Positions 18,261 to 28,316 of a DNA stretch of 64,000 nt are shown here, piece after piece. The DNA is from Candidatus Accumulibacter necessarius. GTDB lineage: Bacteria > Pseudomonadota > Gammaproteobacteria > Burkholderiales > Rhodocyclaceae. The stretch is taken from contig JAFLDL010000025.1 of assembly GCA_017302435.1 (NCBI GenBank), forward strand, positions 1-64,000, written 5' to 3'. The notes under the pieces were generated by a model. The model searched no databases. It was given only the letters and a program-made list of their open reading frames with translations, and had not been told where the DNA came from. Every line of letters starts with the position of its first letter. Positions within the stretch are counted from its first letter, which is position 1. A program made the position numbers and the translations under genes.

Positions 18261-20498
18261 ATGAATTTCAATTTTCCGGTAATCGTCATCGACAAGGACT
18301 ACCGCTCGGAAAACACCGGCGGATTGGGTATCCGGGCTCTGGCCAAGGCGATCGAAAAGAAGGGCTTCGAGGTCTTCGGAGTCACCAGCTATGGCGACCT
18401 GACTTCGTTTGCCCAGCAGCAGAGTCGCGCTTCGGCCTTCATCCTCTCGATCAATGACGAAGACTTCAGGCACGGCAAGTCCGACCAGACCATCGCCAGC
18501 CTGCGCGCGTTCGTCAAGGAAATCCGCTGTCGCAACGAGGACATCCCGATCTTCCTCTACGGCGAGACACGCACCTCGCGCCATATTCCGAACGACGTAC
18601 TGCGCGAGTTGCATGGCTTCATCCACATGTTCGAGGACACGGCCGAATTCATCAGCCGCTACGTCATCCGCGAGGCCAAGGCCTACCTGGAAAGCCTGGC
18701 ACCGCCCTTCTTCCGCGCCCTCACCCACTATGCCGAGGATGGTTCGTATTCCTGGCACTGCCCCGGCCACTCGGGTGGGGTGGCCTTCCTGAAGAGCCCG
18801 GTTGGCCGAATGTTCCACCAGTTCTTCGGCGAGAACATGCTGCGCGCCGATGTCTGCAATGCGGTCGAGGAACTCGGCCAGTTGCTTGACCACACCGGCC
18901 CGGTTGCCGCCTCGGAGCGCAACGCGGCACGCATCTTCAATGCCGATCATCTGTTCTTCGTTACCAACGGCACCTCGACGTCGAACAAGATCGTCTGGCA
19001 CTCGACCGTCGCGCCGGGCGATATCGTCGTTGTCGATCGCAACTGCCACAAGTCGGTTCTCCATTCGATCATCATGACCGGCGCCATCCCGGTCTTCCTG
19101 ATGCCGACCAGAAACCACTACGGCATCATCGGACCGATCCCGAAAGAGGAGTTCCGCTGGGAAAACATCCAGAAGAAAATCGAGGCACATCCTTTTGCAC
19201 GTGCGGTCAAGGCCAAACCGCGCGTCCTGACCATCACGCAGAGCACATACGACGGTATCCTCTACAACGTCGAGGAAATCAAGGAAATGCTTGACGGCGT
19301 GATCGACACCCTGCATTTTGACGAAGCCTGGCTGCCGCACGCAGCGTTCCATGACTTCTATGGCGATTATCATGCCATTGGGGCGGACCGTCCGCGCTGC
19401 AAGGACGCGATGATCTTCTCGACGCAGTCGACGCACAAACTGCTGGCCGGTCTTTCGCAGGCGTCACAGATTCTGGTACAGGAATCTGAAGAGCGGAAAC
19501 TCGACCGTGACGTCTTCAACGAGGCTTACCTGATGCACACCTCGACCTCACCACAGTACGCAATCATCGCCTCCTGCGACGTCGCGGCAGCCATGATGGA
19601 GGCGCCCGAAGGGACGGCTCTGGTCGAGGAGTCGATTGCCGAAGCGCTGAACTTCCGTAGCACGATGCGCAAGGTCGAGAAGGAATGGGGCGCCGACTGG
19701 TGGTTCAAGGTCTGGGGTCCGGACGACCTTGCCGGCGAGGGACTGGCCGAACGTTCGGCGTGGATCCTCAAGCCTGGCGAACGCTGGCACGGCTTCGGCA
19801 TGCTGGCCGAAGGCTTCAACATGCTCGACCCGATCAAGGCGACGATAATCACGCCGGGTCTCGACGTTGACGGAGACTTTGCCGAGTGGGGAATTCCGGC
19901 GGCGATCGTCACCAAGTACCTGGCGGAACACGGAATCATCGTCGAGAAGTGTGGTCTGTATTCCTTCTTCATCATGTTCACGATCGGCATCACCAAGGGT
20001 CGCTGGAACACGATGGTCACTGAACTGCAGCAGTTCAAGGATGGTTACGACCAGAACCTGCCGCTATGGAAGGTGATGCCGGTGTTCCTGGCCAAGAACC
20101 CACGTTACGAGCACTACGGGCTGAAGGACATCTGCAACCAGATCCACGGCATCTACGCCGGCAACGACGTGGCGCATCTGACGACCCGGATGTACCTCTC
20201 GGACATGGAGCCGGCCATGAAGCCAACCGACGCTTTTGCCTGCATGGCGCACCGCGAGATCGACCGTGTCCCGATCGATGACTTGGAGGGGCGGATCACC
20301 AGCACGCTGCTCACGCCCTACCCACCGGGAATTCCGCTGCTGATCCCGGGCGAGCGCTTCAACGCGACGATCGTTCGCTATCTCCGGTTCGCACGTGACT
20401 TCAACGAACGCTTCCCGGGCTTCGAAACGGACGTCCACGGCCTGGTGAAGGCAATGGTAGGCGGCAAAGCGGTCTACTCGGTGGACTGCGTTCGCTGA
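18261..20498 (+). CDS. Biodegradative arginine/lysine/ornithine decarboxylase
   Basis: Large fold-type I PLP decarboxylase, 745 residues from MNFNFPVIVIDKDYRS; a TTG at 18243 and an ATG at 18249 are also in frame. It has an N-terminal response-regulator-like wing (about 1-130) and a catalytic core with SWHCPGHSGGVAF, HFDEAWLPHAAFHDFY and STHKLLAGLSQ. K393 in the last motif is the expected PLP lysine. The acid-inducible LdcI/AdiA family shares this layout; this protein cannot be assigned securely to lysine, arginine or ornithine from sequence alone. No antiporter gene is adjacent, so a role in acid resistance is not shown; polyamine synthesis is equally possible. Confidence 0.92.
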   Translation: MNFNFPVIVIDKDYRSENTGGLGIRALAKAIEKKGFEVFGVTSYGDLTSFAQQQSRASAFILSINDEDFRHGKSDQTIASLRAFVKEIRCRNEDIPIFLYGETRTSRHIPNDVLRELHGFIHMFEDTAEFISRYVIREAKAYLESLAPPFFRALTHYAEDGSYSWHCPGHSGGVAFLKSPVGRMFHQFFGENMLRADVCNAVEELGQLLDHTGPVAASERNAARIFNADHLFFVTNGTSTSNKIVWHSTVAPGDIVVVDRNCHKSVLHSIIMTGAIPVFLMPTRNHYGIIGPIPKEEFRWENIQKKIEAHPFARAVKAKPRVLTITQSTYDGILYNVEEIKEMLDGVIDTLHFDEAWLPHAAFHDFYGDYHAIGADRPRCKDAMIFSTQSTHKLLAGLSQASQILVQESEERKLDRDVFNEAYLMHTSTSPQYAIIASCDVAAAMMEAPEGTALVEESIAEALNFRSTMRKVEKEWGADWWFKVWGPDDLAGEGLAERSAWILKPGERWHGFGMLAEGFNMLDPIKATIITPGLDVDGDFAEWGIPAAIVTKYLAEHGIIVEKCGLYSFFIMFTIGITKGRWNTMVTELQQFKDGYDQNLPLWKVMPVFLAKNPRYEHYGLKDICNQIHGIYAGNDVAHLTTRMYLSDMEPAMKPTDAFACMAHREIDRVPIDDLEGRITSTLLTPYPPGIPLLIPGERFNATIVRYLRFARDFNERFPGFETDVHGLVKAMVGGKAVYSVDCVR

Positions 20499-20591
20499 GA
20501 GCAGCCGGGTCGGGATTCGCCTCGACCGGCACGCCGCAAACCTCTGCCAGCGAAGCGTCAAATCGGTTCGGCGTCAGTTTTCTCGGCGCGC

Positions 20592-22028
20592 CTACTGCGG
20601 CGCTTCGGTAGGTGCGGTATGGGTATCGGCTGCGGACGAGTTTTCGACCAGGCGAACGACCCCGTCCTCGCCAACGGCGGTGTCTTCAAACCTCAACAAG
20701 GTGATCCGGTGGTTGTCCATCTCGACCACTGTCAGACGCCCCCCTTCCAGCGCCACCGAATCGCCGACGTTTGGCACGCTGCCGAGCCTCTTGTAAAACA
20801 GACCGGCGAGGGTAACGTAGTCGTCATCGTGCGGGAAAGGGAAATCCAGCAGGACGTCGAGATCGGAAACCCGCATCGATGCGTCGATTTCGTACTGACT
20901 GCCGACCAGCTTCTTCACTCGTCGCGCCTGACGGGTGAATTCATCCTCGTAGTCGCCGACGATCTCCTCGAGGATGTCCTCCAGTGTGATGATGCCTTCC
21001 GTACCGCCGTATTCGTCGATCACCACCGCCATCTGCTGCCGGGTACGCTTGAATTCCTTGAGCAAATCGCTCAGTGACTTGCTGTTGGGAACGATGTACG
21101 GTGCCTGGACAAATTCACTGACCGGCCGCTGACTCACCTCTTCCAGCGTCTGGCCGGTGCTTTCGGCCATCACCGTCAGCAACTCCTTGATCGCCACCAC
21201 GCCCGTGATCCGGTCGAGGCTCTTGTCATAGACCGGAAAACGCGCGTGCGGCACGTCGCGGAAAACCCGCAGGGCATCGGCAAGCGTGTCTTCATGCGAC
21301 AGGGCCCGGATCCGTGTACGCGGTACCATCGCCTCGCGCACCGAGTGCTCGTCGAGTTTAAACACGCCGCGGATCATCTCTGTTTCCTCTTTGTCGAGCG
21401 TGCCGTCCTTCTCGCTCGCCGAAAGAATCATCCGAATTTCCTCGACCGACATCGTGAAGTGGCTCTCCCCATGGCCCTCGAGATTGTGCTGTCCGAAAAG
21501 CCGCAGGAGCGCATTCGAGGACAGCTTCATGACGTAGATCAGCGGCTTGAAAGTGAGGTACAGGATGTTGATTATCCCGCCGACCGCCATGCTCAACTGC
21601 TCTGCCTTGTGGAAGGCAAGCACCTTGGGCGCCAGTTCGCCGGCAACCACATGCAGGAAGGAGATGACGATGAAGGCGAAGACATAGGACATGGTATGCG
21701 CCGCCTTGATCAGCGCGTCGCTGTCACCGAACAGGGTAAGAATCGAAACAAAGGTCGGATCGGTCAGGGTACTGATGGTCTCCATGCCGACCGCACCCAG
21801 GCCAAGCGAGACCAAGGTGATTCCAACCTGGGTCACCGAGTAGAAGCGCTCGGGCTCGTTGTGGAGCATCTCGACCCTGGCCGCCCGCTTGTCGCCTTCC
21901 TCGGCCAGCTGCCTGATGCGGCTGCGGCGTGCCGAGGAAATGGCGATCTCCGAGCCGACAAAAAAGGCGTTGCCGGCAACAAAGGCCAGAATCAGCACGA
22001 GGTTGAGATAAAGAGTCATTTGTTCCAT
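20592..22028 (-). CDS. CNNM/CorC-family membrane protein (DUF21-CBS-CorC_HlyC)
   Basis: 478 residues from MEQMTLYLNLVLILAF, with GGAG upstream. It has an N-terminal DUF21 membrane domain (about four hydrophobic segments within 1-200, with a GNAFFVGSEIAISSARRSRIRQL start). A CBS pair (about 215-345, MVPRTRIRALS...GVVAIKELL) and a C-terminal CorC_HlyC domain follow (VIDEYGGTEGIITLEDILEEIVGDYEDE). Relatives are linked to magnesium/cobalt efflux or membrane homeostasis, often under the label hemolysin-like. No co-operonic gene identifies the ion. It diverges from hisG. Confidence 0.92.
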   Translation of the reverse strand: MEQMTLYLNLVLILAFVAGNAFFVGSEIAISSARRSRIRQLAEEGDKRAARVEMLHNEPERFYSVTQVGITLVSLGLGAVGMETISTLTDPTFVSILTLFGDSDALIKAAHTMSYVFAFIVISFLHVVAGELAPKVLAFHKAEQLSMAVGGIINILYLTFKPLIYVMKLSSNALLRLFGQHNLEGHGESHFTMSVEEIRMILSASEKDGTLDKEETEMIRGVFKLDEHSVREAMVPRTRIRALSHEDTLADALRVFRDVPHARFPVYDKSLDRITGVVAIKELLTVMAESTGQTLEEVSQRPVSEFVQAPYIVPNSKSLSDLLKEFKRTRQQMAVVIDEYGGTEGIITLEDILEEIVGDYEDEFTRQARRVKKLVGSQYEIDASMRVSDLDVLLDFPFPHDDDYVTLAGLFYKRLGSVPNVGDSVALEGGRLTVVEMDNHRITLLRFEDTAVGEDGVVRLVENSSAADTHTAPTEAPQ

Positions 22029-22416
22029 GTAAGTCTCCTTCGGTGTCTGCCGTAGCTGAAAACCCGATTGACCCCTTGGTGGCACCGAGAGGAACGATCA
22101 GATACAACGCCAACGTGGCTCCGGGCGGCATAACTCTTGCTTTTCTGTAAGGTTTTGCCCGCACCGCGCCGCGGCGCCCGAATAATACGCCATTTATGCC
22201 CAAACTCTAGCCTTTCGCAGCCCTAGCGGTTGCCAGCGGGAGGGACAGACCGGTGTGTTGCCTGTCCAGCTCACGGTGCAAACCAGCCATACCGGCCGCT
22301 CCAGTGCAACGCCGCGCGGCTCAACGTGGCCCCTCAACCCCGGCACGCGCTGCGCTGGCGGCCCCGGCAGCGGCATTGGGGGTAGAATGCCTGCTTTGTC
22401 ACGCAGGAAAAGCGCT
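22029..22416. other. Divergent intergenic region between the CNNM gene and hisG
   Basis: No gene could be recognised in these 388 bases. It holds a 12-bp perfect palindrome (GCGCCGCGGCGC, 22166-22177), a TATTAT hexamer on the minus strand that could be a -10 for the CNNM gene, and a TAGAAT at about 22383 that could be a -10 for hisG. The hisG ribosome site AGGAAA is at about 22405. Confidence 0.4.
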
Positions 22417-23061
22417 GTGAACGGCATCACCATTGCTCTGTCCAAGGGCCGGATTTTTGACGAAACCCTGCCGCTGCTGGCGGCAGCCGGGATCGAGCCG
22501 CTTGAAAATCCCGAGACCTCGCGCCGGTTGATCATCCCCACCAACCGGGCACACGTGCGAGTGGTCATCGTTCGCGCCACCGACACGCCGACCTATGTGC
22601 AATACGGTGCCGCCGATCTCGGCGTCGCCGGCAGAGACATTCTGCTCGAACACGGCAGCGAAGGACTCTACCAGCCCATCGACCTGCAGATCGCCAAATG
22701 CCGGATGATGGTCGCCGTCCCTGCCGGTTTTGACTACGCACACGCCGTTCGGCAGGGAGCGCGCCTCAAGGTGGCAAGCAAGTACGTCAACATCGCCCGC
22801 GAACACTTCGCCACCAAGGGCGTGCATGTCGATCTCATCAAGCTCTACGGCTCGATGGAACTGGCGCCACTGGCCGGTCTCGCCGACGCCATCGTCGATC
22901 TGGTGTCCACCGGCAGTACGCTGAAAGCCAACAATCTGCTCGCCGTCGAACACATCATGGACATTTCGTCGCGACTTATCGTCAATCAGGCAGCACTCAA
23001 GCTCAAACGCGAGCTGCTGGCACCGATTCTCGAAGCCATCGCCGGAGTCGTTGGCAGATGA
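22417..23061 (+). CDS. hisG: ATP phosphoribosyltransferase, short form
   Basis: First step of histidine synthesis: condenses ATP and PRPP. At 214 residues it is the short HisG_S type, ending after [23 protein letters not shown] without the C-terminal regulatory domain. Such enzymes need HisZ as activating partner, and HisZ is not in the window. PRPP-binding signature is [19 protein letters not shown] start at 22417 ([13 protein letters not shown]), seven bases after AGGAAA, is preferred over an ATG at 22387. The stop overlaps the hisD ATG (ATGA). Confidence 0.96.
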   Translation: MNGITIALSKGRIFDETLPLLAAAGIEPLENPETSRRLIIPTNRAHVRVVIVRATDTPTYVQYGAADLGVAGRDILLEHGSEGLYQPIDLQIAKCRMMVAVPAGFDYAHAVRQGARLKVASKYVNIAREHFATKGVHVDLIKLYGSMELAPLAGLADAIVDLVSTGSTLKANNLLAVEHIMDISSRLIVNQAALKLKRELLAPILEAIAGVVGR

Positions 23062-24371
23062 TCGGGATCAAGCGCCTTGCCAGCACCGACCGCGACTTCC
23101 GGCAGCGTCTCGATGCCCTGCTGGCCTTCGATGCGGCGCAGGACGAGACGGTCGAGGGCACCGTCGCCAGGATTCTCGCCGACGTGAAGGCCCGTGGCGA
23201 TGCGGCCGTGATCGAGTACACCCGGCGCTTCGATGGCCTGAGCGTCAGTTCGATGGCCGAGCTGGAATTGTCGCAGAACGAGTTGCAGCAGGCGCTTGCC
23301 GGCCTGCCGTCAGCGCAGCGACAGGCGCTCGAGGCCGCTGCCGACCGCGTCCACAGCTACCACCGGCGACAGACCTTGCAGAGCTGGCAGTATGAAGACG
23401 AGGGCGAAGAGACGCACGGCACCATGCTTGGCCAGAAGGTGACGCCGCTCGATCGCGTTGGCCTCTACGTCCCCGGTGGCAAGGCCTCGTATCCCTCATC
23501 CGTGCTGATGAACGCCATTCCGGCCCGCGTCGCCGGCGTCCGCGAATTGATCATGGTGGTGCCAACACCGGCTGGCGAGCACAACCCGCTGGTACTCGCA
23601 GCAGCCGCGCTGGCCAGCGTCGATCGCGTGTTCACCATCGGCGGCGCGCAGGCGGTTGCAGCACTGGCCTATGGTACAGAGTCCGTGCCGCAGGTCGACA
23701 AGATCGTCGGTCCCGGCAACGCCTACGTCGCTGCTGCCAAGCGTCGCGTCTTCGGTGTCGTCGGCATCGACATGGTCGCCGGTCCGTCGGAAATACTCGT
23801 CATCTGCGACGGTAAGACCGACCCCGACTGGGTGGCGATGGATCTGTTTTCGCAAGCCGAGCACGACGAACTGGCGCAGTCGATACTAATTTGTCCGCAT
23901 GCCGCCTATATCGACCGCGTTGCCGCGTCGCTCGAAAAGCTTCTGCCAACGATGCCGCGCCAGCAGGTGATTCGTGCCGCGCTGGAGAATCGCGGTGCAC
24001 TGATCGAGGTGCGCGATCTGGAAGAGGCGTGCCAGATCGCCAACCGCATTGCTCCCGAGCACCTTGAGTTGTCGCTCGCCGATGCCGAAGTCTGGGTGGA
24101 CAAGATTCGGCACGCCGGCGCGATCTTCATCGGCCGCTATACTTCGGAGTCGCTCGGTGACTACTGCGCGGGACCCAATCACGTCCTGCCGACTTCCGGC
24201 AGTGCCCGCTTCTCGTCGCCGCTGGGGGTGTACGACTTCCAGAAGCGGACCAGCCTGATTCGCGTTTCCCAGGCCGGGTCGAAAACTCTCGGCCGCATCG
24301 CGGCAACCCTGGCGTATGGCGAGGGCTTGCCGGCACACGCGAGGTCGGCCGAGTATCGCGTCGAGAGCTGA
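23058..24371 (+). CDS. hisD: Histidinol dehydrogenase
   Basis: Last two steps of histidine synthesis: histidinol to histidinal to histidine, NAD- and zinc-dependent. 437 residues, full length. Conserved segments are [83 protein letters not shown] and the metal/catalytic region APEHLEL...[15 protein letters not shown]. Coupled to hisG by a four-base overlap. The genes that commonly follow (hisC, hisB, hisHAF) are not downstream; a chemoreceptor gene is there instead. Confidence 0.97.
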   Translation: MIGIKRLASTDRDFRQRLDALLAFDAAQDETVEGTVARILADVKARGDAAVIEYTRRFDGLSVSSMAELELSQNELQQALAGLPSAQRQALEAAADRVHSYHRRQTLQSWQYEDEGEETHGTMLGQKVTPLDRVGLYVPGGKASYPSSVLMNAIPARVAGVRELIMVVPTPAGEHNPLVLAAAALASVDRVFTIGGAQAVAALAYGTESVPQVDKIVGPGNAYVAAAKRRVFGVVGIDMVAGPSEILVICDGKTDPDWVAMDLFSQAEHDELAQSILICPHAAYIDRVAASLEKLLPTMPRQQVIRAALENRGALIEVRDLEEACQIANRIAPEHLELSLADAEVWVDKIRHAGAIFIGRYTSESLGDYCAGPNHVLPTSGSARFSSPLGVYDFQKRTSLIRVSQAGSKTLGRIAATLAYGEGLPAHARSAEYRVES

Positions 24372-24659
24372 CGGGCAAATCTGGGCCAAGCGGCGATGTG
24401 GTTTGTTCCTCTTTGGCCAAGTGGACGACATCTCAGCATACGTGTGGTTACGAACTTGATCACCAAGCGCGTCGAACTGACCGGGCTGGTCGCGCTCACC
24501 GCTAGAGCGCTTCGATTCGCAGTCGCTCTAACTTGGCACAGTTTGAAATTCGCTTTACCGCTCTATTTTTGTTCTTTCTGGGACGTCCGGCGGCACTGCT
24601 TTGGTTGACATCTTCGACCTAATAGTCCCGCACAGCGTCAGAGTAACGTGAGTTGTATT
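24372..24659 (+). other. AT-richer intergenic stretch between hisD and the chemoreceptor gene
   Basis: No coding sequence is recognisable. Base composition is visibly less GC-rich than the flanks (for example TTTGAAATTCGC and CTCTATTTTTGTTC). An imperfect inverted repeat (TAGAGCG at 24503-24509, CGCTCTA at 24524-24530) could form a hairpin but lacks a T-tract. A TTGACA occurs at about 24605, without a convincing -10 at the right distance. Confidence 0.35.
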
Positions 24660-26648
24660 ATGAATTGGTTCAGGAATCAGAAGATCTGGGTACGATTGGT
24701 CGCAACGATCTGGGCAATGCTCGTCCTCTTGCTAAGTGCCATGATCGTCTGGGCGTATGTCGAGCAGAGAGCTAATGCCGAGACTCAGGCGAAAGACTTT
24801 GCAGGCAGCGTCCACCAGATGACGATGGCTTCCCTTACCGGCATGATGATCACCGGTTCGATCGGGCAACGCGCGCTTTACCTGGAGCAGGTCAGGAATG
24901 CGGGCAGCATTCAGGCGCTGGAAGTGTTCCGCGGCGATCAGGTTACCAAGCAATTTGGTCCCGGCGCGTCGGATGAGCTCGCCACGGAAGCCGATGAACA
25001 GCAGGTGCTGGCGAGTGGCAAGCCCGTCTTTCAGCTCCACACCGACAAGGGCTTTCTCAAGGCGGTCATTCCGGCCGTGGCGCAAAAGGACTATCTCGGC
25101 AAGAATTGCCTGATGTGTCACCAGGTCCCCGAGGGTACGGTGCTTGGCGCAGTCAGCATGAAGATCTCGCTGGAAAAGGCAACCAGTCAGACTCGGCAGT
25201 TCGTTTCGATGTTTGCGGGTCTTGCGCTGCTGCTGAGCATCCCGTTCCTGCTCGTCGTCTTTCTCTTCATCCGGCGCTCGGTCACACGACCGCTTGCAAA
25301 TGCGGTAGCGGTTGCCGAGTTGGTGGCCGAAGGACGGCTCGATAACGATATCCGTATTACGTCGCACGATGAAACCGGCGCGCTGCTTGCGGCGCTAACC
25401 AAAATGCAGGACAAACTCCACGCTGTCCTGAAGGAAGTTGATGACTGCGGGCGCAACATGGGGCAATCGGCTTTCCAGGTTGCTGCAATTTCAAACGACA
25501 TTGCTGACGTGAGCAGACAGCAAGAAGGCCACTCGGGCGAAGTGACAACCGCCATGCAGCAGGTGCACCAGATCTCCTCTGAGGTGCAGGCACAGGCGGT
25601 TGACGCAGCAGACCGCTCGGATCAAGTCGAAAAACTGGCACGAGAAGGGATCGATAACGTGCGGCAGAACATCGGCTCAATGGAAGAAACCACCTATCAG
25701 GTCAGCCGTGCATCGGTTGAAATTCAGGAACTGGAACAATTTGCCCAGTTGATCCACAGCATTGTCAAGGTAATCAAGGAAATAGCCGGACAGACCAACC
25801 TGCTGGCACTGAATGCCGCTATTGAGGCTGCGCGTGCAGGAGAAGCGGGCCGTGGTTTTGCCGTCGTCGCGGACGAAGTGAGGAAGCTTGCCGAGCGCAC
25901 CACCAGATCAGCTTCAGAAGTTAGCGAGATCATTGGGCAACTCTCCGGCAAGGTGCAACAGGTGGTTGCAACAATGAACGTCGTCGTCCAGAAGGTGAAT
26001 ATCACTCAGGAAGAGGCGCGGAAAACGGCCAATACCATGGAAGGGATTGCGATAACCGCCGTTGATACAGCAAGTGCTAACCAGAGGATTTCCTGTGTGA
26101 GCCAACAACAGGTGGACCAGTTGGGATTACTTAGATCCACTCTTGAAACCTTGTTTGCAGTATTGCGAGAGAGTGGGTGCAAAGTCAAAACGACGGCGGC
26201 AATCGGCGAAGACTTGCGCGCCGTTACCGGCAGGCTAAACGGCATCATGTCCGGCTTCACGTTCACCGGAGGGCTTGAAATCGAGGCTGCACAGCATGAG
26301 AAGCGTCGTGTGCCACGGGCCAACAACAGCCTGCGTGTAAGGATTACACAGGGCGGCACAACGTTCGAAGCCGTGGCAAGCGATTTTTCCCTGACGGGAT
26401 TGCGCCTCAGGCTCATCCAGCCCGTGCGTGAGCGCGAACAACTCGATCTTGCCGTCTACCTGCCAAATGACGACCTGGATCAATATGAAAACCAAGAACC
26501 TTTGCGCATCAGAGGAAGCATAGCCTGGCAAAGGAAGGACGGGGAAAACTACCAATGCGGTGTGGAATTCCAGAACGTGGACGAGGCAATAGCCAAGTCG
26601 ATAAGAAGATGCTTTGAGTTCTACAACAAGAACGCCGAATTTGAGTAG
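24660..26648 (+). CDS. Methyl-accepting chemotaxis-type receptor with periplasmic c-type haem motif and C-terminal PilZ domain
   Basis: 662 residues from [13 protein letters not shown] (a GTG four codons earlier is also possible). Order: membrane segment (about 9-33), periplasmic sensor (about 35-180), second membrane segment (about 182-205), HAMP, a long cytoplasmic coiled coil with the canonical receptor tip [20 protein letters not shown], then a PilZ domain (about 550-655). The sensor contains CLMCH (residues 150-154), a CxxCH haem c motif like that of haem-binding periplasmic sensor domains. The PilZ part keeps both c-di-GMP motifs, RRVPR and DFSLTG. A c-di-GMP-modulated redox/ligand chemoreceptor is inferred. 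No che genes are adjacent, and codon use is less GC-biased than its neighbours, suggesting transfer. Confidence 0.9.
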   Translation: MNWFRNQKIWVRLVATIWAMLVLLLSAMIVWAYVEQRANAETQAKDFAGSVHQMTMASLTGMMITGSIGQRALYLEQVRNAGSIQALEVFRGDQVTKQFGPGASDELATEADEQQVLASGKPVFQLHTDKGFLKAVIPAVAQKDYLGKNCLMCHQVPEGTVLGAVSMKISLEKATSQTRQFVSMFAGLALLLSIPFLLVVFLFIRRSVTRPLANAVAVAELVAEGRLDNDIRITSHDETGALLAALTKMQDKLHAVLKEVDDCGRNMGQSAFQVAAISNDIADVSRQQEGHSGEVTTAMQQVHQISSEVQAQAVDAADRSDQVEKLAREGIDNVRQNIGSMEETTYQVSRASVEIQELEQFAQLIHSIVKVIKEIAGQTNLLALNAAIEAARAGEAGRGFAVVADEVRKLAERTTRSASEVSEIIGQLSGKVQQVVATMNVVVQKVNITQEEARKTANTMEGIAITAVDTASANQRISCVSQQQVDQLGLLRSTLETLFAVLRESGCKVKTTAAIGEDLRAVTGRLNGIMSGFTFTGGLEIEAAQHEKRRVPRANNSLRVRITQGGTTFEAVASDFSLTGLRLRLIQPVREREQLDLAVYLPNDDLDQYENQEPLRIRGSIAWQRKDGENYQCGVEFQNVDEAIAKSIRRCFEFYNKNAEFE

Positions 26649-26742
26649 ACCGCCGAAGACCACCCGTTGCAATCATCAAGGTTACCTTTGAATTCGTTAT
26701 GCAAGGTTGTGATTGTCGCAAGTCGAGTTTTGGAGGCGCCGC

Positions 26743-27966
26743 TCAACTCCCGGATGCTGAGTGTGCCCGTTTGACTGCAGCCACCCGAGCCTCGTGGATG
26801 CGCTCAGGGATCTGTCCTCGCTCGCTGCAACCCCGTGCGACATCTGCGGCATCGACGTTGCGCATGGCGGCCAACGCTTGTCGCAAGATCGCTGGCGCAG
26901 CGTAAGGAACGTCGCGCCAGCCGAGGCGACCGTGAAAGTCACAGGCGCAGGCCGCGAGCAATTGCTCAAAGCGGTCTGGCCGGCGCAGGGCGTCCGTATT
27001 TTCCAGGAGTCTGACGATCGTTGCTGGCGTCAGTTCGCGCGCCCGATGGACGTCGCCATGGTAGCGAGCCACCAATACAGCAAGCTCACGGCAGTCCACT
27101 GGCACCTTGAGTCGCGCGCAGATCTGGCCTGCCAGCTCAACACTTCGGGCTTCATGACCGGGATGTCGCGGCAGCTCGGTGTCAGGCGTCGTACCCTTGC
27201 CGAGATCGTGCAGCAGCGCTGCCCAGCGGATCGGCAGGGCGCAACCGTTTTGCGCTGACAGATCGACGACCATCATCACATGCACGCCGGTATCAACCTC
27301 CGGGTGGCAGTCGGCGCGCTGTGGTACGCCGAACAGCCGGTCGAGTTCGGGCAGCAGACGGGTCAGCGCGCCGCAGTCGCGCAGGACCTGGAACATCCGT
27401 GACGGCCGTGCTTCCATTAGACCCTTGGCGAGTTCCTGCCAGACGCGTTCGACAACCAGGTGGTTGACTTCACCGTCGTCAACCATCCGGCGCATCAGAG
27501 ACATGGTTTCCGGCGCAACGGTGAAATCCACGAAGCGAGCGGCAAAGCGGGCCAAGCGAAGGATGCGCACCGGGTCCTCGGCAAAAGCGGGACCGACATG
27601 ACGGAGGACGCGCGCGGCCAGGTCGTCGACCCCGCTGTAGGGATCAATCAGCGAACCATCGGCAGCGCGCGCAATCGCGTTGATCGTCAGGTCGCGGCGG
27701 GCCAGATCATCGGCCAGGCTGACATCCGGTGCGGTATGAAAGGAAAAGCCCTGGTAGCCATGACCAGTCTTACGCTCGGTGCGCGCCAGCGCATACTCCT
27801 CATGCGTCCGCGGGTGCAGGAAGACCGGAAAATCCCTGCCCACCGGCCTGAAACCGCCGGCCAGCATCTCCTTCGGCGAGGCACCAACGACGACGTAATC
27901 GCGATCCTTGACCGGCAAGCCCAACAGTTCGTCACGGATCGCTCCGCCGACAGTGAAAATCTCCAT
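26743..27966 (-). CDS. cca: Multifunctional CCA-adding tRNA nucleotidyltransferase
   Basis: Builds or repairs the 3'-CCA of tRNAs. 407 residues. Nucleotidyltransferase head: VGGAIRDELLGLPVKDRDYVVVG, with the metal-binding DRD pattern, and DLARRDLTINAIA. RILRLARFAARF follows. A C-terminal HD domain (WAALLHDLGKG, HPGHEARS) supplies the phosphodiesterase/phosphatase activity of class II proteobacterial enzymes. The start lies 18 bases past the end of a degraded GST gene. Confidence 0.96.
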   Translation of the reverse strand: MEIFTVGGAIRDELLGLPVKDRDYVVVGASPKEMLAGGFRPVGRDFPVFLHPRTHEEYALARTERKTGHGYQGFSFHTAPDVSLADDLARRDLTINAIARAADGSLIDPYSGVDDLAARVLRHVGPAFAEDPVRILRLARFAARFVDFTVAPETMSLMRRMVDDGEVNHLVVERVWQELAKGLMEARPSRMFQVLRDCGALTRLLPELDRLFGVPQRADCHPEVDTGVHVMMVVDLSAQNGCALPIRWAALLHDLGKGTTPDTELPRHPGHEARSVELAGQICARLKVPVDCRELAVLVARYHGDVHRARELTPATIVRLLENTDALRRPDRFEQLLAACACDFHGRLGWRDVPYAAPAILRQALAAMRNVDAADVARGCSERGQIPERIHEARVAAVKRAHSASGS

Positions 27967-27984
27967 GATCGCAGCGGCCAGCGC

Positions 27985-28300
27985 CTAGAGCGGCTCAGCC
28001 AGCGCCCCGACCTGCCATTCGCGCATTGCCGGCAGGGTTTCAACCCTGGCCTGCGCAACAGGTGGCAGGCTGACGTCATAGGGGACAAAACGCCAGATCA
28101 CCTGTGCGTACATGGCGTCAGCAATAGAGAACGGACCGAAAAGCAAAGAGCCACGGGCAGCAAAGCGACTTCGACAACTCTCCCAGATGCCAACTATGCG
28201 CGCGATATCGGCACCGACCTCCGGAGTGATTGCCTGGCCAGGGTTTGCTGGCGCGAATGATCATCGCCATCGGCTGGCGCCGGGAGGAAGATCCGACCGG
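27985..28300 (-). pseudogene. Glutathione S-transferase remnant (C-terminal part, frameshifted)
   Basis: On the minus strand 28260-27985 reads TPEVGADIARIVGIW, then LLFGPFSIADAMYAQV, RFVPYDVSLP and LPAMREWQVGALAEPL before TAG. This is the C-terminal helical domain of a bacterial glutathione S-transferase. The frame is closed by TGA at 28263-28261. The expected preceding residues (QPM...IIRASKP) appear in a second frame across about 28255-28290, indicating a frameshift near AAACCCTGG. The entire N-terminal thioredoxin domain is missing, because the NDUFA9-like gene ends at 28317. No start codon gives a sensible protein. Probably a gene that once stood between these two, now lost. Confidence 0.75.
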
Positions 28301-28316
28301 GCCCCTGGCGGTCCGC

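Noticed and set aside
18144-19436. Long minus-strand open frame of 430 codons under the decarboxylase gene
   Set aside because: Antisense shadow of a strongly conserved PLP enzyme; high GC opens long frames opposite real genes, and the translation has no recognisable motif.
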